Shown here: positions 54,829 through 64,000 of the stretch, one piece after another | Position numbering within the stretch: position 1 is the stretch's first letter | How the letters are laid out: each line of letters opens with the position of its first letter | Source: Desmodesmus armatus | Lineage: Eukaryota > Chlorophyta > Chlorophyceae > Sphaeropleales > Scenedesmaceae | DNA: 64,000 bases | Assembly: GCA_007449985.2 (NCBI GenBank) | Contig: VIIQ02000252.1 | Span: forward strand, 1 to 64,000 | Direction of reading: 5' to 3' | Notes under the pieces: model-generated | Told to the model about the DNA's origin: nothing | Seen by the model: the letters and a program-made list of their open reading frames with translations, nothing else | The model's database searches: none | Position numbers and translations under genes: made by a program

Positions 54829-55845
54829 TCACAGCCTGCGGCACACCTGAGATTTGATGTCGTACACATGTTTCAGAATTTGGCGCCAAACAGGCGTGTC
54901 ACCAGAGGCTTGCACAACAACGGAGCAGGCACAAGAAACAACAGAAGCACATTCTATTACAGCAGGTGCGGAAGCAGGGCCGCGTGTCAGCTGGAAATGA
55001 CTAATAAAAGATGTTGTTGCCAAACAAGCAAATGGAATGAGACTCTCAGCTCTCAGCTGCGCCGCACCATGCACACTGTGCACATGGGTATATGCACACA
55101 CACTTGTATTCAGTATCAAGTGGCCAGTACGCAATGGGAACAATGAAAAAGAATAAGATGGCATGATATGTCAACATGTGTGCAACACGACACATAGGAA
55201 CTCACCGCACAGCAGAAAGACACATCCACGTGCTGGCCGCTGGCTCGCTGCTGTGGCGTCACTGCTGTAGAGCTGCGCGGCAGGTGGAGGTATGTCAATT
55301 GTTGCAGTTGTGTCAGCTGCAGCAAGAGCCGCTCCCTCATGCTGGAAGGCTCCAGCACATCTAGCCGCCGCAACCCTGTCAGCTGACACACACCCTCCAC
55401 CGCCCCCACCCACCCCTCCTCTGAGTCTGCAGCAAGCTTGAGGGACAGAGAGCTCAGACTGCTCAGGCCCTGTAGCACACCCAGCACCTCTTTGCGGCAG
55501 GACAAGTGCCGCATGTGGAGTGACTGCAGCCCAGGGCAGCGGCTGACTAGGATGCTGCCGTCAGCTGCTGTCAGCGGGCTTGCTGAGGTCTCTGAGATGT
55601 CTAGTTCTCGTAGGTGCGGCAGCTGCCTGCTAGCAGGGAATACGTGCTGGAACGCGCCGGGTGGGAAGCTGCAGCTGCTGATGTCGAGGTGCTGCAGCTT
55701 GCTGCTGGCGGTCAGCGCTGAGCATGCCGCTACCGGGGCGTCAGATACACTCAAGCTGCGCTTGAGTATCAGGCATGTCAGCAGCTGCAGCTGCGGCGGC
55801 TCAGACAGCAGCTGCACTCCCCCTAACGGACGCCCGACCATGTGA
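54829..55845 (-). pseudogene. 3' half of an F-box/LRR gene
   Basis: The minus strand reads GGVQLLSEPPQLQLLTCL from about 55835, then LQHLDISSCSFPPGAFQHVF, LPHLRELDISETS, LQGLSSLSSLSLK, LTQLQQLTYLHLP and VSFCCA up to splice site GTGAGTTCC at 55206. A last exon SGDTPVWRQILKHVYDIKSQ ends at 54829. This aligns with the second half of the intact member at 59546-61629. The F-box head is missing: the first half of a gene of this family lies at 56948-57802, separated by about 1.1 kb. The two may be one gene with a large intron, one gene broken by an insertion, or pieces of two genes. Confidence 0.6.
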
Positions 55846-56280
55846 CAGTGTGTCGCGTCACAACGAGTGACGTCAGCGATAAGTGGTGGCATAAGGAAAA
55901 CGAGTGGCACAGCTGTGATGCGAGAAGTTCCCGTTGATACAGCAGGCGTGACCGATCGTTGACCCAGTTGTGTGCAGATGCACGCACAAGCATGCAATCC
56001 CCGTGCTGACCTAGCGTAACTGTAATTGCAGTATAAGGTCGTGTTTTGATGCCGCATAAGTGCCTGGCGGAGTGTGTACACCAGTGCGATGCCTCCGCGT
56101 CTCCTCGCAGACGAGCTTTGCAGCCATGCCCGCAGAGGCCGCTTGCAAAGGGACAATTGCACGATTGTTTGATTGATTGATGTTGTTTGAAGGGGCCAGC
56201 AGCCCCCTCACGGTGTCTGTGTGCTGACGTGGATGCCTCATCCCGTATGTCTGACATGCAGCCTGCCCTATGTCTGACAC

Positions 56281-56470
56281 AGAAGCAGCTTCCGCCAGTT
56301 GCCTTCCAAGGGTGACGGAGAAGCTGCCCGTGGTGAGATGGAAGCTTCCCAAGGTGGGAAGGAAGCTTCCTTTAGAGGTTGAGCAGCTTCCCAGAAGCTT
56401 CCTGGAAGCTTCCTTTTGTGGTTTATGCTGCTGGGTTTTGTGCCCTTCTCTGGCTATATAAGGAGAGGGC
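56281..56470 (+). promoter_or_regulatory. Promoter-like block: GAAGCTTC dyads and TATA box
   Basis: Four GAAGCTTC dyads at about 56341, 56362, 56394 and 56405, with further partial ones near 56283 and 56319, precede TATATAAG at 56455-56462. GAAnnTTC is the dimer unit of a heat-shock element; the last two dyads are 11 bp apart, one helical turn. Gaps between dyads are 3 rather than the ideal 2 bp. No coding region follows on the plus strand; transcription would run antisense into the LRR half-gene at 56948. A TGTAA at about 56583 could end a short transcript. This arrangement (U3-like promoter, then a nearby poly(A) signal) would also suit a solo LTR of a retroelement. Confidence 0.5.
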
Positions 56471-56947
56471 CCCCAGCCAGTTCTCAAGACAGCCAGGCCA
56501 AAGCAGCCGCTTCTTCCCCTTCACGGAAAGGGTGACTTGGTTTGAGGCACAGCCCTCATTACAGGCTAAGGCCTGTTGCCCCCTTGTAACTGACTGCTTT
56601 CTGTGCCCCTCAGGGCCAAAAGAGCTACGGCTCTGTTGACTGTTCACGTCCCGTTCCAGTGCTGAAGCTCTCAGCAGCACAGCTGCAAACAAGCTCGATC
56701 GTCACCCCCCACACAAGCTGTGGGCAGCAAATTCCACACACAAAAGTGGTTAGCTCTAAGCACAACAGCCCTTTGAAAGTGAAAGGCCACGGCCACTGGT
56801 TTCCACACCACAGCCCTAAACAGTTAAGGGGCAGGTGCCAGGTGTGAGTCCCTCAGTGTGCGTGCAGCACAGCAGCATCAGACACAGCAGTAGCACACCC
56901 CTCCCCTCTCTGCTGCTGCCCTGCAGCGCCGCCACCCGTTGTGCTGC

Positions 56948-57802
56948 TCACCACCCGGCTCCACCGGCAGTCCCCCCCTTCGGGCTACAGTGCTGCAGCT
57001 TCAGGTGCTGCAGCATGGTCCTGCCAGCCAGGGCACCTGGCTCAAATCTGAAGGCATCAAAGCCTCGATCCCAGCTGCCTGTCTCCAGCTGCAGGTGTGT
57101 GAGGTGCTGTGCACTTGACAGCATGCTGGCCGTGATGCTGCACGCTTCACCGCCCGGCAGAAACAGCCGCAAGTCAACCAAACGTGTGAGTGCCGTAACG
57201 TGGTGCAACCCAAACTTGCCAACGCCGCTGACCTCGAGGAAGGTCAGCTGTGGCAGCTTCTGCAACGCATCCCCACTGATGGCCAACCCACGCATCCAAT
57301 TAGTTGAGTTGGGATTTCCTCTGAGGCTGAGGCACTCTAGCCCAGGCAGCAAAGCCAGAGCTGCTGTCAGCCCCTCCCCGACGTAGTTCTGAAAGCGGCA
57401 CCCATTCAGCCGCAACCGCTTGAGGGGAGGGGTCACAGCAGCTCCCAGCAATCCGCGGGCCCCGCAGCCAGGTAGCAGCTGGATCTGCGTATCCTGCATT
57501 GTCAGGCTGGTGAGTTTGGTGAGGGTTGTTGGCACCTGCTTCAGGGTCATGCCAAGTCCTGCGCTGAGGCTGAGGCTGTCTACATGCTGACCGCGTCGAA
57601 TGAGGTACAAATCAACTAGGCTGTGCAACCGCACGTCCCAGTCACCGAGCTTTTCACTTGTATCCAGTGTGACGCTGGTGAGGGCCACAATAGCTGCCTG
57701 GTGCAGCCTGCTGTGGGCCCTGGCAGCGCTGCACATGCTGCGGGTGTCACAGCAACGCAGCACCGCCAGTAGACATGGGTCTGGCAGGCGCAGCAGAGAC
57801 AT
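56948..57802 (-). pseudogene. 5' half of an F-box/LRR gene
   Basis: The frame starts MSLLRLPDPCLLAVLRCCDT, then MCSAARAHSRLHQAAIVALT, the F-box-like head. Leucine-rich repeats follow (LTRLVDLRLFLPGGEACSIT, AQHLTHLQLETGSWDRG, FRFEPGALAGRTMLQHLKLQ) and it stops just past KGGTAGGAG. The intact member at 59546-61629 continues here with LLSEL..LQQLTCLVIQ. A GTGAGCAG at the break could be a splice site, joining it to the half-gene at 55845 across about 1.1 kb. If not spliced, the gene is truncated after 285 residues. Confidence 0.6.
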
Positions 57803-59545
57803 CGCAGCGTCCTAAGCTGTAACATCTACGGCCATTGGGGCTTGCACCCGATGAAGCACAGAGAAGGGACAGAAGAGTGTGTTCAGATCAGGAGTCAGAT
57901 CACAGTCGGATGTTCTACTCGACCGCTAATGGAATAGCGAACACACTGCAAACGATTTGTTGGGCGTTCATCCCCATCCAGCACCTTCTGAAGATGATAA
58001 AACCGTTCAGCTTGGTTTCAGGTTTCTTCACTTCGTATGAACGAACAAAGATATGCGCATGTACTATCAGAGATCTTTTCATCTTCTATTGGTGAGGCTT
58101 CCTTTCAGGCGCATCTTCCCAGCACGTGACCCGACTGGGAAACAGTCACCCCTAACGCCCGCTGCATCGGCCGGGACCCCAGGGTACTTGGGCTTGGGAG
58201 CTTGGGATCAACTGCTTGTCTCCTGACAAACCTTGTCCGCTCAACTGGTGCTATGAGCAAAACCAAATAATGTAAAAGCACTGTTTTGTGCAGTTGACAA
58301 TATACATGATTTCAACACATTGTTCAACCAAGTTGACAAGGTACATGCCACCGCGGCCGTTGACAATCTACATGCCCCCATGTCATCTGCGGGGGAGGGG
58401 GGGGGGGTCTGTACAGCCGAGCCTGATTAGCTGGTTGGGCAGTGGTGCTGGTCTTGTGCATGTGCAAGTCCCTCAGCGATTCAATTGCAGATAGTTGTCA
58501 TCATCCGTAAGCAGGCACGGCATGACAAATCAGGCACATGCCCGGGACTGCATATCAATTGCAAGCTTCACAAAGCGACACTTATATTAGCACCTTTTTC
58601 GAGGCATTGAGATGCCACATCAGAACATAAACACTTTGGGCCAAGATAGCCACAATGCTACGTCAGCCCCTATCGCTGCATGTGGTGCTGTTGCACAACT
58701 TTTGGAAAGGGAGCGAAAAATGTCTGCCTCGGTGGTTGTCATAAGGTGTGGAAGAACACGCCGCTCTTAGTGGGCCAACAGATGTACACAACAAGCCCTG
58801 ACACCAACCATGGATCCTCCAACTCAACCATTTGTGGTACTTACAAACTCACAAATGGGGGGAGTATGTTACATGGACATGTTTGCCAAACAACAATGGC
58901 ATTGTCCACCAGGGTCGAGCCAGGTGCACCTCATAAGTTGTCTCCTCTGCGGTGGTTTGCACCACCTACACCGGTCTGACCAAGCAGGTAGAACCCAGAT
59001 TTGCAGCAAGTGCTAGCCATGCTGGGAACCTGATGTGTGATAGGTGAGGGCGGACTACTAAACCAGTGTGGACACAAGCAACATGGCAACGTCCGTCAAC
59101 AACCCAGGGTAAGGCCAAGCAGGCGTGCTCTACGCACTTTCAATTTGTACAAAGTGTGTGCCAAATACCTCAACAAAGTTTACATTGCGTCATTGCGTCA
59201 AAGTTTATTTGGTTGTACGCCAAATAGTGCAGCTGCGCTTCCCACATGCCACACTTGTCTCGCGCAACTGTGTGACACCATGCAAATACATTCAACAACC
59301 CCAGAACTTCATCATGCCTGAAACATTCCGTGTAGTGAACAACAGCCGATGCCCGACGGCACCGGCACTACACAACAACACGCGCACATGAACAACAAAA
59401 TGACAGGCGTGGCAACAGCAGCCACATTGCACACAAAAAGGGCACAGCCAACACACCATATGCTCAGCTCGACAACACTGATGCAGTGGCTCCGCTTCAG
59501 GCTCAAGTCCAACGCCCGCACCTAGCTACCCCACACCAAGGCATG
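57803..59545. other. Intergenic region
   Basis: No gene, RNA or repeat array that I can support. It holds the upstream region of the half-gene at 57802 and the 3' flank of the intact F-box/LRR gene. A short G run lies near 58395. Confidence 0.45.
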
Positions 59546-61629
59546 TTACTCTGCCAGTGCTGCAGCTGCCCGCTGTGCCACCTCAGGGTCGCGATGGTTG
59601 AGGAGGTGCTTCAGTACCTGGCGCCACACTGGCTCATCACCAGGCACCTGCATGGCAAAAGGCGACCCGGGTAAATGCAGCAGCACCAGTTGCAGTTAAA
59701 AGCCAGCAGCAGAGAAACGCAGGAGCATCAGCATCATCATGATCATCATCATCATCCGATGTACACTATGCACCAAGTCTTGGACTGCTGCTCGCTGCCC
59801 ATGCACATGCAAGGCCAGAGTCTCAGAGGCTGACCATCAAAATCATCAGCAGCAGCAGCAAGGAGCGGCACAGCACGAGCAAACAAAACCAGCCGGGGAG
59901 ATGAAAGACCACAATCAACATGCCCGACGACATGGCGACACGGCTGTGTGGTACTACTACGTCGGCACCCATCGGCCGGCACCCAACATTGGCTGGCTTG
60001 GGTGTGGGTGGCTGCTAGCCCTCAGCCACCTACGCCCCGAGATGAATTCAGCATGTAAACCCCACGATGGGCTATGACCCTGATCAAAGCCTGCCATAAC
60101 GTGTGCATCAAGAACAAACACGGACTCACCGTGCAACAGAAGCTGTTATCGTAGAGCTTGCCTGAGTGGAAGAGGTATGTGACTTGCCGCAGCTGTGTCA
60201 GCTGCTGCGGCACCCCCTCCGAAGCTACGGAGATCGCCCGCAACTCCAGCCGCCGCAGCCTTGTCAGCTGACACACCCCCTCCACCACCTCCACCCACTT
60301 CTCTGCTGAGCTAGCGGGAGGCTGCAGGGACAAAGAGCTCAGACTGCTTAGCCCCTGCAGCGCGACCAGCGCCTCTTTGCTGCATGGCAAGCGCCGCAAG
60401 TTCAGCGACAGCAGCCCAGGGCAGCAGCTGACGAGACTGTTGCCGTCAGCAGCTGTAAGAGTGTCTGATGAGACCCCTGAGATGTTCAGGGCGGCTAGGT
60501 GAGGCAGCTGCCGGCCAGCAGGGAACACATGCTGCCACACGCCTGCCGGGAACTCCCCCTCGCTGACATCAAGGTGCTGCAGCTTGCTGCTGGCTGTTAG
60601 CGCTGAGTACGCCGTTATTGGTGGGCCGCGTTCCTGCCGGTACAAGCTGCGCTGGATAACCAGGCATGTCAGCTGCTGCAGCGGCTGCAGCTCCGACAGC
60701 AGCCGCGCTACCCCTGCTGTTTGCCCGGCCATGTAGCAGCACCGCAGCTCCAGGTGCTGCAGCAGGGTCTTGCCTGCTAGGGCGCCAGGCTCAAAGCAGA
60801 ACTCACTCCTGTTGTTTGTCTCCAGCTGCAGGTGTGTGAGGTGCTGCGCGCTTGACAGCATGCTGGCTTTGAAGCTGCAAGGATGGCCTGGCAGCTGCAG
60901 CCGCAGGTCAGCCAGCCGCTTCAGTGCTGTAAGTTGCTGCAGCTTGTACAGGTCAACAACCATATCATCAGTTGGGGTGTCATCGTACTCGCCATCATCG
61001 TTGACTGCCTCCTGCCACACGCCCTTGAGCTCAAGGTACGTTAGCTGTGACAGCTTCCGCAGCACATCACTCCCTCCAATCGTCAACTCCTTCAGACTTA
61101 TCATACTTTGATTGTGGGTGAGACTCAGGTGCTCAAGCTCAGGCAGCAGGGCCAGTGCTGCTGTCACCCCCTCCTCAAAGTCCATCATAATGATGCACTC
61201 ATGCAGCCGCAGCCGCTTGAGGGGAGGGGTCACAGCAGCGCCCAGCACGCCCTGGAAGCCGCAGCCAGGGTGCAGCTGCAGCTGCATGTGCCGTGCTGTC
61301 AAGCTGGTGAGCTTTGTCAGGGCTGTTGGCAGCTGCTGCAGGCAGCCTGCACCAAGGCTGATGCTGTCCACACGGTGACCGTGGCGAGGGAGGTACACTT
61401 CAACAAGGCTGTCCAGACGCGGCTGACGGCGGGAGACACTGATGTTTCTGCTCGTATCCAGTGTAATGCTGGTGAGGGCCTCCACAGCTTTCTGGTGGAG
61501 CCTGCTGTGGGCCCTGGCAGCGCTGCACATGCTGAGGGTGTCACAGCAGCGCAGCACCGCCAGCAGACATGGGTCTGGCAGCTGCACCAGGGACACTTCA
61601 GCATCCTCAGCTGATGATACCACGTCCAT
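59546..61629 (-). CDS. F-box-like/LRR protein, intact family member
   Basis: Two exons: 61629-60130 (exactly 500 codons) and 59647-59546 (33 codons plus stop), phase 0 at the junction; 533 aa. The ATG MDVVSSAEDAEVSLVQLPDP was chosen because the F-box-like segment (LPDPCLLAVLRCC, CSAARAHSRLHQKAVEALT) follows directly; the frame is open further upstream but that part is unlike the relatives. Leucine-rich repeats run to about residue 480 (LADLRLQLPGHPCSFKASML, LQHLDVSEGEFPAG, LPHLAALNISGVS, LSSLSLQPPASSAEKWVEVV). The last exon encodes PGDEPVWRQVLKHLLNHRDP then EVAQRAAAALAE, an ending shared with two other loci in this window. Role as an SCF ubiquitin-ligase adaptor is inferred from the family. 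It is the best reference for judging the broken copies nearby. Confidence 0.8.
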
Positions 61630-62168
61630 TAGGCGTGGCACACAAGCACAGCGAGGGGACAGGAGCTGCAGTGAGCGTGTTGAGGTGAGGAGTAGAAAAC
61701 AGTCCGATGCACAGGAACAGAAGAAGAAGGCATATGTGTGCACGATTTGCAGCCGTATGCGTTCAAGGCTTGCGCTTGAACCGCGTTGTGTTCTCAATTT
61801 TGAGCTTTAAGCTGTGGAGTTAAATTGAAGGCCGCTGAACCGTTTTCACGTTCATGACCAACACAGCCTGTTTGTGCGCATACGCCATACTAGAGATACA
61901 TGCAGACCATCCGTCGACAGTAACCGTAGCCTGTAGGTCTAATACTGAACCCGTGAGCTTGTCCGGAGTAGTCACCCGGCTACAGCAGCAACAGTAACTG
62001 GCCAGGACACCCCCCCCCCATCTCCAGTCTATCGCCCCCACCAAGTATGCTCTCCAAGTGACTTGGAATGCTGACATGCATGGGGTTGTTTAGTGGCAAC
62101 CACAACAGCAGTGGCTAGAATCAGCCAGTCCCAGCTGAATCAACGGACAGTGGCGTGGAGTGGAGTTC
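61630..62168. promoter_or_regulatory. Divergent intergenic region
   Basis: About 540 bp between the F-box/LRR gene start (minus) and the unrecognised gene start (plus). No specific motif is called. Confidence 0.4.
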
Positions 62169-64000
62169 ATATGGCACACTCTACTGGTGTTGACACAGCA
62201 GCAGCAGCTGCTGGTGCTGCTGCTGTAAGCACATTCACATGCTGTCGGCAGAAGTTCTCCACACATCTCAAGCTGTATCGCCACGCGGTGCAGTTAAACC
62301 CAACTGGCACATGTGTTGTACAACGGCCAGCTGCAGCTGTCAGTCACAGTGCACGCTGATGACTGGGACGCAGGCCTTTACCTGCGACACCTGGCAACCA
62401 CTGCAGCAGCAGCAGCTGCTGCTGCTGCTGCTGCCGACAAGGCTGCAGCCCAACCACCTCCACCACCAGCAGGCACATCAGGGGCAGCACCAAAGACAGC
62501 AAAAGCAGCAGCAGCAGCAGCAGCAGCAGATGTCACCGCTGATGGCACCACGTTTGGTCCCTTTGAAGCAGTGGTCGTCAGGCATGCCGATGGGCGTGTT
62601 CACCTGCGTGCGCTGCAGCATGACAGGCAGCTCAGCAGCTACCTGTCAGACACCTGCCCCTATGACATCCTCCTGCAGGAGCAGGTGTGCTTAGTGTTAC
62701 AGCTGGATAGGGTGCAGGAATACAGAAACCCTAGGCTGGGTATTGTTGCTGTGTTTGTATTGGATGGCAGAGATGGACTGGGATATGCATCTGCATCGTC
62801 ATCATAGCATCCCATGTGCCTGTAGTGCTGGTTAGAGAGACCGTCTGGTCAAGGCAACTGAGGGTTTAGTCGTGCAGCACAGTGTTAGAGACAGCTTAGA
62901 CATGCCTTGTGGACCCCTCACAACTCAAAGCGCCCACAGCCGGATGCAGCAGCACTACCAGCGTGACACACAGTACATGCAACACTCGGTCATCGTCACC
63001 AACCATACGCACTGCCCCTTACTGTACAGGTTACAGATGACTCATACCGCGTGCACATCGTGCGCCAACCGCTTCCAGGGCTGGCTGCCTGCTGCTCTCC
63101 TGGCAGGAGCAGCGGAGCCAGCGGCTGCGTGACTGCTGCTGGTGTTCTGGAGGTTGAGTGTGTGAGTATTATGGGGCTTGGTGATTTGGAAATGACATCA
63201 GCACAGGCTTACACACACAGGAAGAGTTCTTGCTGGTTTGGTGGTCGTGGGGTTGTGTTTGTGTGATGGCAGTAGGTTATGCATGTACCTGTGGCGCAAG
63301 TGCAAGTGCAGGTGCCTGCATGTCTGGGGGGGGGGGGGGGTGAGAGAAGGTGCCGTGCTTGCGTCACATGAGATCAGCCACTGACACTGCCACAATGATT
63401 TGTCCTGCTGTTCTGCGGCACAGTTCATGAGTTCCACATGTGCAGGGCAGGGCGACCCCGCCTTTTCAACAAGCTTGCTGCCCCCCCCTCCCCCCCTGCT
63501 CCCCCCCTGCACATGATCGCAGAATATGCTAGTGGCCAAGCAAGGCAAGAAGGCTGTGGTGGTTTCCATCCCGCCTCCCCTGCAAGCCTCGCTGCTGCAC
63601 AATACCAAGCCAGCCTACTCAGTGCATGTCACAGTGCTGGAGCCGCCAGCGGAAGGTGAGGTGGAGGGGGAGAGGGGGGGGGGGGGGCTTGGATGGGTTT
63701 GTGTCAGTTTGCCTAAAATGTTGCATGGATCATTTGCCCTTGACAAGCCTAGCAGCAGGTCTTGATGCATTGTCGCAGTCAGTCACTTTGGACATCAATC
63801 GCTCAGTGGATGTGACACCGGAACGTAATCATAGTTGCATCGGCTTGACTCAAGGTCAGTGTCTTTCAAACCATGCTCCCAGATTGGCTGTCACCTATCT
63901 ATGCATCACACAGTGGTACATCTGTCAGCAGGAAAGTGGGGCACAAGGGTCGGTCACCAGCAGGACATGACAATGTTTCGGTCGCCTTAGTTGCTTTTGT
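62169..64000 (+). CDS. Unrecognised gene, partial at the right edge
   Basis: I do not recognise this gene. A possible first exon is ATG 62169-62225 (MAHSTGVDTAAAAAGAAA) with splice site GTAAGC. A phase-0 acceptor near 62335 (GGCCAG) opens LQLSVTVHADDWDAGLYLRH, then Ala/Pro-rich low complexity, then TFGPFEAVVVRHADGRVHLR and LLQEQVCLVLQLDRVQEYRN; the frame stays open to 62807. A later exon at 63523-63655 (NMLVAKQGKKAVVVSIPPPL, then VHVTVLEPPAEG) has a C-rich tract before its acceptor and a GTGAGG splice site, the local pattern for real exons. A further exon near 63030 (VTDDSYRVHIVRQPLPG) is possible. The exon chain between these is not settled. Alternating beta-strand-like stretches suggest a globular domain, but I would not name it. 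Confidence 0.45.

Overview
This is nuclear DNA from a green alga, most likely a chlorophyte of the Chlamydomonadales/Sphaeropleales type. The proteins are of plant lineage: GCN1/ILITYHIA, SERRATE, a plastid protein like Arabidopsis At4g37920, and a photolyase-domain/alpha-beta-hydrolase fusion like At4g25290. Genes carry many introns with GT-AG borders. Coding DNA is rich in CAG/GCN runs, two genes begin with plastid-transit-like leaders, and TGTAA (the green-algal poly(A) signal) lies after several stops. The genus cannot be named from the sequence alone. Genes were rebuilt by chaining exons whose splice phases agree and whose translations match protein families recalled from memory; no search was run.

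Layout, left to right. (1) 1-13033, minus: 5' part of GCN1, the ribosome-associated activator of the GCN2 kinase; its 3' part lies off the left edge. (2) 14578-15894 and 17133-18521, minus: two F-box-like/leucine-rich-repeat (LRR) genes. (3) 19529-25728, minus: SERRATE/ARS2, with 11 exons in perfect phase, about 695 aa. (4) 26244-28116, plus: a small acidic protein ending in a SUMO-like domain (Rad60/NFATC2IP type). (5) 29584-33796, plus: a MYND zinc-finger protein. (6) 34571-38585, minus: the At4g37920-like plastid protein. It is divergent, across about 254 bp, from (7) 38840-51132, plus: the photolyase-domain/hydrolase fusion with 15 exons. (8) 52.5-61.6 kb: more members of the F-box/LRR family (one whole, one split in two, one orphan last exon), a SINE-like element, and a promoter-like block with GAAGCTTC dyads and a TATA box. 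(9) 62169 to the right edge, plus: an unrecognised gene.

The most striking feature is not a gene. In GCN1, the At4g37920-like gene and the fusion gene, exon ends have been duplicated in tandem into the neighbouring intron, usually together with the intact 5' splice site and next to long G/C homopolymers. One array in GCN1 holds exon-like cassettes of exactly 31 codons. The homopolymers are strand-polarised: G runs on the sense strand after 5' splice sites, C runs before 3' splice sites. Several introns also carry long foldback (hairpin) elements, one of them inside SERRATE, itself a microRNA-processing factor.

Coding frames are clean over most of the window, including all of SERRATE. Single-base frame breaks do occur in the fusion gene, at the left end of GCN1 and in the At4g37920-like gene. 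They could be assembly errors or real decay.
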